Source of the DNA: a virus | DNA: 64,000 nucleotides | Virus record (IMG/VR): IMGVR_UViG_3300031951_000121 | Location: 1 to 64,000 of that record | Reading direction: 5' to 3' (one strand) | Part shown: one piece after another, positions 41,641 to 48,924 of the stretch | Layout: the number at the start of each line of letters is the position of its first letter | Position numbering within the stretch: the stretch's first letter is position 1 | Notes under the pieces: generated by a model | Databases searched by the model: none | What the model saw: the letters and a program-made list of their open reading frames with translations, nothing else | What the model was told of the DNA's origin: nothing | Program-made: the position numbers and the translations under genes

Positions 41641-41727
41641 TCCGAGGACGACAACACTAGCGATCGCGCCAAAGACGATAGCCTGATAAGCGAACCATAA
41701 AACTACTTGCTTAATTAATAGAATCAT
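41620..41727 (-). CDS. 35-residue membrane protein, C-terminus within PATE
   Basis: Single span (VVLWFAYQAIVFGAIASVVV). Its stop codon (41620-41622) and last residues lie in the PATE's right end, so the original 3' end was probably replaced on insertion. It overlaps the upstream 27-residue gene by 17 bases. Confidence 0.5.
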   Translation of the reverse strand: MILLIKQVVLWFAYQAIVFGAIASVVVLGFIEKLG

Positions 41728-41794
41728 CGATTAGTTTCACCACGTAAACGACAATAACGACACATAAGAAAAGAAGAGATAGCCAATAGAACAT
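41711..41794 (-). CDS. 27-residue membrane peptide
   Basis: MFYWLSLLFLCVVIVVYVV followed by a short polar tail. One membrane span, overlapping the next tiny membrane gene. Real by context of neighbours of the same type; too short for any family call. Confidence 0.4.
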   Translation of the reverse strand: MFYWLSLLFLCVVIVVYVVKLIDDSIN

Positions 41795-41828
41795 AATAAT
41801 AAGCCCCCGAAGGGGCGATCGCATTGCA

Positions 41829-42278
41829 CTAAATAGGAGCGGGTTCTTCCTCTACGGGAGGTTCTGGAGTCGGCTCGGGTTCAGGAACAACATCCGCAGG
41901 AGTTTCAGGGGCGGGAGCTGGCTCAGGTTCTGGAGTCGGCTCGGGTTCAGGAGCATCAGGGATGAAACTTGCCACGGTAGCATTAAATTCCCCTACCTGA
42001 GACTTAATCCCCTCAATATCAGCAACTACACCCGCGATCGCGGTTTTGGCGGCATCAACACCTTCTAGTTGCTCTAACTTTTCCTGGACTTGTGTTAGTT
42101 CGGTGGCTACGGTCTGAGAGAGGGTAGCGATCTCGGTTTTCAGTCCCTCTACAGAGGTTAAAAGAGATTGGACGGATTCAGTTAGCATATCGATTTTATT
42201 GGCTAAGGTTTGAACAAGTAAGAGGATTGAATCGATAACTGGAGAATCCAGATCGACAGGAATCTTTAGGTATCCCAT
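41829..42278 (-). CDS. coiled-coil protein with Pro-Glu repeat tail
   Basis: 149 residues: a coiled coil (about 15-95: VQTLANKIDMLTESVQSLLT) and a PEPEPTPEP-type tail (about 105-149). The DNA repeat of that tail is uneven. Resembles phage spanin-like or tail-fibre-associated scaffolds, but no family is recognised. Overlaps the upstream gene by 13 bases. Confidence 0.55.
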   Translation of the reverse strand: MGYLKIPVDLDSPVIDSILLLVQTLANKIDMLTESVQSLLTSVEGLKTEIATLSQTVATELTQVQEKLEQLEGVDAAKTAIAGVVADIEGIKSQVGEFNATVASFIPDAPEPEPTPEPEPAPAPETPADVVPEPEPTPEPPVEEEPAPI

Positions 42279-42790
42279 AAGTCAACGTTTTGGGTACTCT
42301 TTGATATTACCAAAGGCGACCTCCTCGACTTGCGAAACGGATACTCACGGCGATCGCTTGCGAGATAACCCATAATGTCTGCAATGTCGTCTGATAGCTC
42401 CCCGTTCTTTTTTCCGAGTTCCAGGAGGAGAGCTTCAACCCTCAACTCAAGATTCCTAAATCTCTCATTTACGTACTTCTCAAGCTCAGGGGTAGCCGCC
42501 TCCTGATTATCTATTCTCCTCTCTAGTTTCTCCAACTTTTCCCTAATGTGATCCATCGCCTCCGTATTCCTATCTATTGCGCTGATAAAATGCCCCATTT
42601 TCCGAAAAACCTTCCACAATCCCCCTAACAACCCGCCTCCTACCGTCAGCGTCACCCCCGCCGCGATCGCTACCCAATAATCACTAGGTAGGAACATAAA
42701 GGCGGCTGGCAACTCAGGAGGAGGGCTGGACGATTGTCCCGTAACCGATAATGTCTGCATATCAATACCTATAAATACTTGCATACTCAT
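42266..42790 (-). CDS. membrane-anchored coiled-coil protein
   Basis: 174 residues. One membrane span (YWVAIAAGVTLTVGGGLLGG, about 38-57) and then a coiled coil (MGHFISAIDRNTEAMDHIRE onward to ~135). This topology fits a spanin-like or holin-associated protein. First gene of the minus-strand run of small membrane proteins. Confidence 0.6.
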   Translation of the reverse strand: MSMQVFIGIDMQTLSVTGQSSSPPPELPAAFMFLPSDYWVAIAAGVTLTVGGGLLGGLWKVFRKMGHFISAIDRNTEAMDHIREKLEKLERRIDNQEAATPELEKYVNERFRNLELRVEALLLELGKKNGELSDDIADIMGYLASDRREYPFRKSRRSPLVISKSTQNVDLWDT

Positions 42791-42859
42791 TCTAACGAGA
42801 CTAGCAAGAACTAACTCTGTACTATAGTATATTTGCTCAAAACATCTTCCCCGTTTCTA

Positions 42860-42888
42860 TTGACAGCTACGGGGAATCCTGTTAGATT
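42860..42888 (+). promoter_or_regulatory. sigma70-like promoter
   Basis: TTGACA (42860-42865), 17-bp spacer, TAGATT (42883-42888), followed by AAAGGAG nine bases before the ATG at 42916. Confidence 0.55.
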
Positions 42889-42915
42889 GAGAGTGTAAAG
42901 CAAAGGAGAAAACAA

Positions 42916-43104
42916 ATGGCTACCAAAATTTTTATAGATGACAACACCTTAAATTTTAACGCTGGCAACCTTGCTAGTGTTGCCGACTACGAGACAGCAG
43001 ATCGGTGCATTGCCAGTATTTTTGAAGCCTTGGAAGAGGGCGAGGAAATTGAATTAAAAGAAGGTTTATTTAAAATTGATGATGCGCTAGACATTATCAA
43101 ATAG
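42916..43104 (+). CDS. small acidic protein, hypothetical
   Basis: 62 residues, strongly acidic (FEALEEGEEIELKEGLF, DDALDII). Ribosome site GGAG seven bases before the ATG. DNA-mimic-like acidity may suggest an inhibitor of a host DNA-binding protein; that is speculation. Unknown. Confidence 0.5.
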   Translation: MATKIFIDDNTLNFNAGNLASVADYETADRCIASIFEALEEGEEIELKEGLFKIDDALDIIK

Positions 43105-43118
43105 CCAACCGAAACCTA

Positions 43119-43161
43119 GGGGCATCGCCCCGATGGTCTGCCAGATGGCTCAATGCTGGCA
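43119..43161 (+). promoter_or_regulatory. possible hairpin leader (copy 1 of 3, weak)
   Basis: GGGGC-atc-GCCCC (43119-43131), then CGATGGTC, then TGCCAG...CTGGCA (43139-43161), ahead of ATG 43175. Same order as the two clearer leaders at 43691 and 44834, but with little primary sequence in common. Confidence 0.35.
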
Positions 43162-43174
43162 CTGATGAGGATTT

Positions 43175-43651
43175 ATGTGGATTAAAATCGTTTCCTTGCT
43201 CAACAAGGACATACCTTGGTATAAGCCAGAGTATGCAGTCAATAGAAACTTTGACGAAAGAGCAGATGCAGAAAGATTTATAGCTAAAAAGCTTCTTTCT
43301 TTAAGCGAGAATTTCATCCCTAGAGAGGCGGAGTGCATTTTCTATCTGATGGAAGATAGCCAGCTTTGGGGAGACAAAGGCATCTGCCTAGGAGTGGGGT
43401 TTTTCCCCGAAGACAAAGACCATAAGCTATGTCTGGCACACAAGCCACGACATCTCGCAAAATTGATATCTAAATCGGTATTTGTTGTCAACCCCGCTCG
43501 GGGCAGGCAACAACGGACCTATTACGCGGAGTACCAAGAGGGAAACGTGGAGATCAGAAAAGAAGAGTATGACTCCCTAGATGTTCCCGCCTATTGGTCG
43601 GGAATGGAAACAGGAGGTTCAACCTTCAGATACGGGCGGAAGCCTAACTGA
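43175..43651 (+). CDS. hypothetical protein
   Basis: 158 residues, no recognised domain; contains KPRHLAKLISKSVFVVNPAR and YWSGMETGGSTFRYG. GAGG lies five bases before the ATG. First of three genes (43175, 43754, 44898) with hairpin leaders, thus possibly controlled together. Confidence 0.5.
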   Translation: MWIKIVSLLNKDIPWYKPEYAVNRNFDERADAERFIAKKLLSLSENFIPREAECIFYLMEDSQLWGDKGICLGVGFFPEDKDHKLCLAHKPRHLAKLISKSVFVVNPARGRQQRTYYAEYQEGNVEIRKEEYDSLDVPAYWSGMETGGSTFRYGRKPN

Positions 43652-43690
43652 CTAATCCCCCGCGATCGCGCTCGGTAGCCCTACTAGGTA

Positions 43691-43753
43691 CTAGGTCCGA
43701 CTCCTAGGCGATCCGCTTGCTCCCTAAACTGTTATTCAGGGGAGCTTAATAAA
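43691..43753 (+). promoter_or_regulatory. hairpin leader with shared core (copy 2 of 3)
   Basis: CTAGG...CCTAG (43691-43707), the shared core GCGATCCGCTTGC, then GCTCCC (43719-43724) pairing with GGGAGC (43740-43745), just before the ATG at 43754. The second stem holds the ribosome site. Confidence 0.6.
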
Positions 43754-44425
43754 ATGGAATTAACATTGCGTAACTGTGTAATTATCCCTTCCGCATGGAC
43801 AGAAGGACAAAGCAAATCGTTTCGGACTCGCAAGGGGATAAGTTATGACGAAGTTTGCGCGAACTTCATCAGTGATGAAGTTCTAGAAGAATTTCGGGCG
43901 CAATTAGACCCGCCATGCCCGCCATCTTTGCAGCCCTTTTTGCAAGAAGGAAATTTTAAATTTCCTTCGTGGAAAAAACAAACAGACTTAATAAGTGTCA
44001 CTTGTTACTGGGATGGGAATTTGTCTATCCGTTCAAAACATCCTGATTTAATAATTCATGGGGAAAGCCCTGCTATCTCTCGAAAGGTAAATAAAACACT
44101 TTCTGGTCAATGGTATCAAGAGGAGTGTTTAATGAAGATCGGAAGTGGCAGAGATGCCGCGAATGCCAAAATAGAGCGGTGGTACGCAGAAGAAATAAAG
44201 CGCGTAAATCAAGCCAATGAGGAAAAAGAAAAACTCATAGCTTGTGTAATCCAAGAACGCCAAAAATGGTGTGAGATAATTCTGCCTTTAGCGATCAAGA
44301 AACAAGATTATCCCGATTATTTCAATCGGACGCGAACCCATAAATCAGGAACGAACAGTTACCCATTCGGGACATTCTATCCTCGAAATGCAGGAGGAAA
44401 ATTTTTCTGGGTTATCTTTAACTAG
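43754..44425 (+). CDS. hypothetical protein
   Basis: 223 residues. N-terminal IPSAWTEGQSKSFRTRKG, a helical C-terminal part (RVNQANEEKEKLIACVIQER) and a short tail ending GGKFFWVIF. No family. Its ribosome site is inside the leader hairpin at 43740-43745. The gene after it starts two bases later. Confidence 0.5.
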   Translation: MELTLRNCVIIPSAWTEGQSKSFRTRKGISYDEVCANFISDEVLEEFRAQLDPPCPPSLQPFLQEGNFKFPSWKKQTDLISVTCYWDGNLSIRSKHPDLIIHGESPAISRKVNKTLSGQWYQEECLMKIGSGRDAANAKIERWYAEEIKRVNQANEEKEKLIACVIQERQKWCEIILPLAIKKQDYPDYFNRTRTHKSGTNSYPFGTFYPRNAGGKFFWVIFN

Positions 44426-44427
44426 CG

Positions 44428-44805
44428 ATGGCAGGCTTCAAAATGCAATTCTCCATCATCCTAATCCGCTCCTCCTGCGTAGAGGAGTTTTTTGCTTTCC
44501 TCACCCAGCACAACCTCGCTGCTGAGGATGAGGGACAGCCCCCGTGGGCTGCTAGTGTCGTAGGGCGATTTGATATAGCAGGGATTAGTATCACCCGCCT
44601 TGCCCTAATTTCAACCGCCCCGCCGCCCGAGGAGCTAGAGATTCCTATTGAGTTTTCTATGCCCATTCCTGAATCGCGCTATTGTCCTGAGTGTTTTGGA
44701 GAAGGGAATTTCAACCCATTACATCCTCACAACAAATCAGGATGGTGTAACAAACACCGAGAGAAAAACCCCGAGCGCACTAAACGAAAACTCAAAAAAA
44801 TTTAA
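44428..44805 (+). CDS. small protein with C-terminal zinc motif
   Basis: 125 residues; starts two bases after its neighbour, so co-translated. YCPECFGEGNFNPLHPHNK and WCNKHREKN supply Cys/His ligands for a zinc site, followed by a lysine-rich end. Unknown role, possibly nucleic-acid binding. Confidence 0.5.
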   Translation: MAGFKMQFSIILIRSSCVEEFFAFLTQHNLAAEDEGQPPWAASVVGRFDIAGISITRLALISTAPPPEELEIPIEFSMPIPESRYCPECFGEGNFNPLHPHNKSGWCNKHREKNPERTKRKLKKI

Positions 44806-44833
44806 CCGCGATCGCGCAGGTTCAAAACCTGCT

Positions 44834-44897
44834 CCCTTGGGTAGTGCAAGGGCGATCCGCTTGCCCTCAAAATTGTTGTTCAGGAGGGTTGAATGAA
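44834..44897 (+). promoter_or_regulatory. hairpin leader sequestering ribosome site (copy 3 of 3)
   Basis: CCCTT...AAGGG (44834-44852), the shared core GGCGATCCGCTTGC, then CCCTC (44864-44868) pairing with GAGGG (44884-44888). The second stem buries the AGGAGGG ribosome site (44882-44888) of the ATG at 44898. Layout equals copy 2 with different stem bases. Confidence 0.65.
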
Positions 44898-45365
44898 ATG
44901 AACATTTTACTGCTCAACCAGGTCAAGCTCCTCCTAGAGGATCGTGGAGGAAAGTACGCGCTGTGTTCGCTACACGGCGACAACAACGTTTTAGCTTGGA
45001 TTCCCAAGCAATGCTTTGTCGTTGAAAAGATAGAGAAACTTTTTGCAAAGAATATCGATTCTCTGAGTGGTGTAGTGACAAACACACTCATCCAAATATC
45101 AAACTACTACACGACAGAGAGGGGCGAACATATCGCACGGGAACTATATTTCCCACGCATCAAGGAGACGCTTTTACGCCATCTTGAAACCCAAAAACTC
45201 CTCACCCTGTGGGGAAAATCCCAAGGATGGGATGAAGAAATAAATATACACTTCGGGTACGAAGAAATAAATATACACCAAGGAAATTACAACCGATGGG
45301 GGAAAAGTTACCGCGTGTACTATAACGCGCAGAAACTATTCACAGAGATCACAGATGTCAAATAA
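44898..45365 (+). CDS. hypothetical protein
   Basis: 155 residues from ATG 44898, which follows the AGGAGGG site; an earlier in-frame start would lie within the leader. Has a short internal duplication (EEINIH twice, about 112-122), seen also in DNA. No family recognised. Third of the leader-controlled genes. Confidence 0.5.
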   Translation: MNILLLNQVKLLLEDRGGKYALCSLHGDNNVLAWIPKQCFVVEKIEKLFAKNIDSLSGVVTNTLIQISNYYTTERGEHIARELYFPRIKETLLRHLETQKLLTLWGKSQGWDEEINIHFGYEEINIHQGNYNRWGKSYRVYYNAQKLFTEITDVK

Positions 45366-45446
45366 TTTAATTAATTTAATCCGCGATCGCCTTCGGCACT
45401 GCTACGTGATCGCATTTTCGGCTCTACTCGGGCTAGAATAGAAAAA

Positions 45447-45468
45447 GCCCTAGGGTTACTCCTAGGGC
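45447..45468. terminator. 8-bp hairpin with T tract on minus strand
   Basis: GCCCTAGG-gttact-CCTAGGGC; the five-T tract is on the minus strand side, so it would end minus-strand transcription ahead of the initiator gene, though no minus-strand gene is close. Possibly insulation. Confidence 0.4.
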
Positions 45469-45497
45469 ATTAAATGATTACCAAAAAGGATGGATAG

Positions 45498-46703
45498 ATG
45501 AAACTAATTACATTTAACACTCGTAATACCTTCATCAAACTTGATTGGGAGATTCTAGACAAGTGTAAGGATAATTGTACCGCATTACTCCTAGGGTTTT
45601 TCCAGTTCAAGGCTAATGGACTGATTTTATGCCAACAGCATCAGTACGCTGAACACATCGTCATTGAGGATGTAACGGTACAGTCCCTAGTCTCGCAGTT
45701 CAAAGATACTTTCTGCTACAGAGCGATCGCGCTACGGCTTCAGTACCTGCACGAGATGGGATTAGTCCTCAGAATCAAGAGCGAAGCTTCTAAGCTCGGA
45801 AGCGTCTATAAGGTTTGCGCGAAAAAAGCCGAGGGCATCCTAGCCGATGATATTCCCTCTTACCCTGAATGGTACAACGCCTTAAAGCGATCGCGGTCGG
45901 CGAAATCCCAGAAAAAGACGGCTCAAAATTTTTTACCCGTTTCTTGTGACATAAATCAGAAGAAACGGGATTCAAGTTCTTGTGACATAAGTCAGGAGAT
46001 TTCTTGTGACATAAGTCAGAAGAACGGCGATCGCACTTATATACCTAAGAAGTTACTCTCTCTAGAAGCAAATCAATCCGAGAGAGAGAGCCAAAAACTT
46101 TCTGTTCAAAATTCCGGATCGGATCTAGGGTTGGAATCTCCAAACCTCGATCCAGTTCCAACACTCCTCGCTACGTTTGAGACGATCCCCCCAAACTCAA
46201 ACGCAGGAACAAGAAAAACCGCTTCGCTTGAAACGGATCGTGATCTAAAGTCTTTCGCCGATGAGAATGATTTTCATTCTCAAAAACACTCCCCGAAGAA
46301 ACGGGCTAAAACGGAAGCGATCGCGGTTGATGATGGAATAGACCTAAACGGAAAACAAGGGGGCTTAAAACCTCGCCTAGCCACCTTAGAGGAAAGGGAA
46401 TCAGAGGTAAGGGAAAGGTATCTGGAAGATAACCCGCGATCGCTGTTTGAATCGTTGACTGAGGAGATTGAATTTGTGCGATGGGCTGAGAAGGAATTAA
46501 CGCGGTACGAAGGGAATCGCCTTGGATTGCCTAGTATCAGGGCGATTGTCAAGGCTCTAGCCAAGAATCTCAGAGAAGGGAGCGCAGATGGGGCGGATGC
46601 CTTGCGGCTTGATGACTTCAGAGCATTTAAGCAGAAACGAGCCAACCCAGAGCCAGAACTAGCCACCTCAACTAGAATGCCTCGCAGGAGTTGGCTTGGA
46701 TAG
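45498..46703 (+). CDS. replication initiator-like protein with embedded dyads
   Basis: 401 residues. N-terminal ~125 residues: helical segment (DKCKDNCTALLLGFFQFKAN) and winged-helix-like part (YRAIALRLQYLHEMGLVLRI), then PSYPEW, matching the left-edge gene. A disordered middle starts with three SCDI(S/N)Q peptides encoded by the DNA dyads at 45941-46024. A C-terminal helical domain (SLTEEIEFVRWAEKELTRYE, LPSIRAIVKALAKNLREG) may bind DnaB. The layout equals lambda O: DNA-binding N-terminus, origin in mid-gene, partner-binding C-terminus. A plasmid-type Rep is the alternative. Confidence 0.6.
   Translation: MKLITFNTRNTFIKLDWEILDKCKDNCTALLLGFFQFKANGLILCQQHQYAEHIVIEDVTVQSLVSQFKDTFCYRAIALRLQYLHEMGLVLRIKSEASKLGSVYKVCAKKAEGILADDIPSYPEWYNALKRSRSAKSQKKTAQNFLPVSCDINQKKRDSSSCDISQEISCDISQKNGDRTYIPKKLLSLEANQSERESQKLSVQNSGSDLGLESPNLDPVPTLLATFETIPPNSNAGTRKTASLETDRDLKSFADENDFHSQKHSPKKRAKTEAIAVDDGIDLNGKQGGLKPRLATLEERESEVRERYLEDNPRSLFESLTEEIEFVRWAEKELTRYEGNRLGLPSIRAIVKALAKNLREGSADGADALRLDDFRAFKQKRANPEPELATSTRMPRRSWLG
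45941..46024 (+). repeat. three in-gene dyads, TTCTTnTGAC-ATAA-GTCAnAAGAA
   Basis: Copies at 45941-45964, 45977-45999 and 46001-46024, spaced 36 and 24 bases apart (both multiples of 3). The third has both arms almost complete. Probable initiator-binding sites. Not found elsewhere in the window. Confidence 0.75.
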
Positions 46704-46712
46704 CGATCGCTT

Positions 46713-46785
46713 TAGTCGATTTTCCGACTATAACGGGGTTCTTTTAGACGATTTTCCGACTAAAGTACAGTCGATTTTCCGACTA
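46713..46785. repeat. three intergenic copies of the left-edge dyad
   Basis: TAGTCG/TAGACG/CAGTCG-ATTTTC-CGACTA at 46713-46730, 46745-46762 and 46768-46785, 10 bases after the initiator stop. Neither strand is open here, so these copies are not coding. They are the same 18-mer as the coding array at 1-150. Confidence 0.8.
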
Positions 46786-46849
46786 AAACGAGAGAGCGAT
46801 CACGGTCATGGCGCACGGCTAGGCTGAACAGGAAAGACTAGGAGGAAAA

Positions 46850-47098
46850 ATGTTAGATAAGATTATCGAACGAGAGATTAAAAAATCTTTGATAGATGCC
46901 GACACGAGAATAAACCCAGATTTTGTCAAGGAGACTAAAGACATGATTACTGGACTTATTGACGGGCATGAGATCCCTGCTATTCAAAAAGCCGCCTTTA
47001 TTGATACCGCGATCGCGTTCGCGGTTAAGCATGGGTATGGGGAGATTGTCAGAGAGGAATTACAAAATCTCTTGAATAAGATCATTAATCGCCCATAA
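46850..47098 (+). CDS. small helical protein, hypothetical
   Basis: 82 residues preceded by AGGAGG five bases before ATG. Amphipathic helices (IIEREIKKSLIDADTRI, AIAFAVKHGYGEIVREEL). No known family. It lies between the iteron-like repeats and the tail genes; a replication-copy-control role is possible only by context. Confidence 0.45.
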   Translation: MLDKIIEREIKKSLIDADTRINPDFVKETKDMITGLIDGHEIPAIQKAAFIDTAIAFAVKHGYGEIVREELQNLLNKIINRP

Positions 47099-47171
47099 CA
47101 TCAGGCAAGCGATCGCGCCTTATCCCCTGATACAGTTTTGGTACGATGGGGAAAAGTGACTGCGAGAAAAG

Positions 47172-47831
47172 ATGGCAACACCTAACTACGCTCTCCCTGA
47201 GATAGTGGTAGGGCAAAGAAACAAGGAAATAACCCATAACACAGCCATCCGATTGATTGAGGGCGTGTTAGGGGGGATTGTCGATAAGGATTTAACTACT
47301 CCCCCTACCCTAGTTGAAGGGAATGCCTACCTAATCCCTTCGGGGGCATCAGGGGCATGGTCAGGAAAGACCAATAATATTGCGATCGCGGTTAATGGAG
47401 CGTGGGAATTTATTGAGCCGTCTACTCGGCTCGGGGTAATTTTCGTCAAGGATGAGTCAAGATTTTATCGCTACAGCGGGACGGTATGGGAAGCCGTAGA
47501 GCTTGACTTTACGCTCCCATCGACAATTGATACCATACCAGGATTTATCGAGATTCCTAGTAATAAAACCTACATAATAGACAGAAAGGTTAAACGGGCT
47601 TTTACTATTAATTCCTTTTCGTTTGCTGCTTCCGCAGGAACAGGCACGATCAGCCTTGCTGTTAACGGCTCAACAATATCAACCGTCAATGCTCTTGCGA
47701 TCGCTACATCAGAAACGGTGGTTTCTGCCATTAACGTATCTTGCCCCCTAAATGCCTCATTGACCATCGCGATCAACTCAGTTAGCAGCTTAGCCGATTT
47801 GTCTTTCTCTATGGAGGTTGAGTATGCCTAA
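47172..47831 (+). CDS. DUF2793-like tail protein
   Basis: 219 residues. The N-terminal part (NYALPEIVVGQRNKEITHNT, AYLIPSGASGAWSGKTNNIA, VNGAWEFIEPSTRLGVIF, RFYRYSGTVWEAV) is the DUF2793 pattern, found in phage tail fibre/receptor-region proteins. Strand-rich C-terminus. First of the distal-tail gene run ending at 51760. Confidence 0.75.
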   Translation: MATPNYALPEIVVGQRNKEITHNTAIRLIEGVLGGIVDKDLTTPPTLVEGNAYLIPSGASGAWSGKTNNIAIAVNGAWEFIEPSTRLGVIFVKDESRFYRYSGTVWEAVELDFTLPSTIDTIPGFIEIPSNKTYIIDRKVKRAFTINSFSFAASAGTGTISLAVNGSTISTVNALAIATSETVVSAINVSCPLNASLTIAINSVSSLADLSFSMEVEYA

Positions 47832-48033
47832 ATCTTGGTATTATATTGGAGCTACAGGGCTAGGCACTATTATCAATTACTGCTCATTGGATATTTCTGC
47901 TATGCAGTTTTCTGTCCCGTCAGTAGATGTTAATTACTGCTCATTGGATATTTCTGCTATGCAGTTTTCCGTTACTTCGACAGATATTAACTACTGCCCT
48001 TTAGACACTACATCTATGCAATATCAGGCTTAA
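47824..48033 (+). CDS. small tail-region protein of three 19-residue repeats
   Basis: 69 residues from ATG 47824, overlapping the DUF2793 gene end by eight bases. Three units begin NYC(S/P)LD and contain SAMQFSV-type strands, encoded by 57-bp DNA repeats starting near 47875, 47932 and 47989; the third is diverged. A surface-exposed or adhesin-like element is plausible. Repeat copy number could vary between isolates. Confidence 0.55.
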   Translation: MPKSWYYIGATGLGTIINYCSLDISAMQFSVPSVDVNYCSLDISAMQFSVTSTDINYCPLDTTSMQYQA

Positions 48034-48036
48034 ATT

Positions 48037-48924
48037 ATGCCATTTACTACCGATTCAACGGGAAACATTTTCATAGGGGCATCCTACGATATGTCTGTCG
48101 CAACCTTCGCTGCCGACTTAGATGCCGCGCTAACTCAGGCTTTTGGTGCGGGCAATTATGCGACGCAGAATTTATCTGCTACAAGATCAACGCTGGCAGG
48201 GTTTCGATTAGAATTTCGTCCGCAAGGCGTTGGGGAAACATTATCGGGGACAATTACCCCGAACACCAATCAGGCTCTATATCGAGAAGACCTTGCAGTT
48301 TTGCACGCCAATGCCCGCTTAGGCGTAATCCCCTTTAACTTAAATAGCTCTGGATGTAGTCAACTTGCTATCAGGGCGGGGGCGAACCCTCTATACGTCA
48401 CCGCGTCAACAACAAGAACATTAGACAATAACTACACCAGATTTCTTGCCACGATTACGCCCAAAGAAATCATTTTTCTTGCTGCCCATACAGATTGGTC
48501 GAATAGCATGATTAGCTATATCGGAGTCTTGCAGAATTCATCCACTCCGTTTGGTTTTCCTGTTAATTGTGCAGGTTTCACCAAGCATTTTGTCAGTAAT
48601 TCAAGCCACTTTGAGACGTATCTTGCCCCTTGGGTTGACCAGTCAGCAGGAAGTCTTTTAACACCTAATTACGCCCCCGCTTGCCAAGCAGGGACAGGGA
48701 CGTTCGGAACTGACCTATGGATGAGCGACTTTGTATTCCGCCATAACAGGGTATTAAATAATTATCCGTTTATCGGGCATCCTAATAACCTACGAATTGC
48801 AGTCGGAGCATCCGTAACAGTTGGGAATCTTTACCGATACCCCGAGGGGTCAGCAAGTCCTTACTGGCTCTGTATTGGCACAGCTTCATCTGATAAAAAA
48901 TTGATGATGAGGATTAAAACCTGA
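48037..48924 (+). CDS. tail-associated protein, hypothetical
   Basis: 295 residues, three bases after the repeat protein. Strand-rich, no family recognised (FRLEFRPQGVGETLSGTITP, GFTKHFVSNSSHFETYLAPW). Ends with a one-base overlap with the distal tail-hub fusion. Likely a tail-tip or fibre component by position. Confidence 0.45.
   Translation: MPFTTDSTGNIFIGASYDMSVATFAADLDAALTQAFGAGNYATQNLSATRSTLAGFRLEFRPQGVGETLSGTITPNTNQALYREDLAVLHANARLGVIPFNLNSSGCSQLAIRAGANPLYVTASTTRTLDNNYTRFLATITPKEIIFLAAHTDWSNSMISYIGVLQNSSTPFGFPVNCAGFTKHFVSNSSHFETYLAPWVDQSAGSLLTPNYAPACQAGTGTFGTDLWMSDFVFRHNRVLNNYPFIGHPNNLRIAVGASVTVGNLYRYPEGSASPYWLCIGTASSDKKLMMRIKT

Noticed and set aside
41472-41672. A 66-residue minus-strand frame inside PATE copy 1
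   Set aside because: It lies across the element's right hairpin and interior; such frames are by-products of IS605-type ends and no ribosome site is present.
44817-44837. tRNA T-arm-like hairpin GCAGG-TTCAAAA-CCTGC
   Set aside because: No acceptor, D or anticodon arms are found around it; it is part of the leader region of the 44898 gene.
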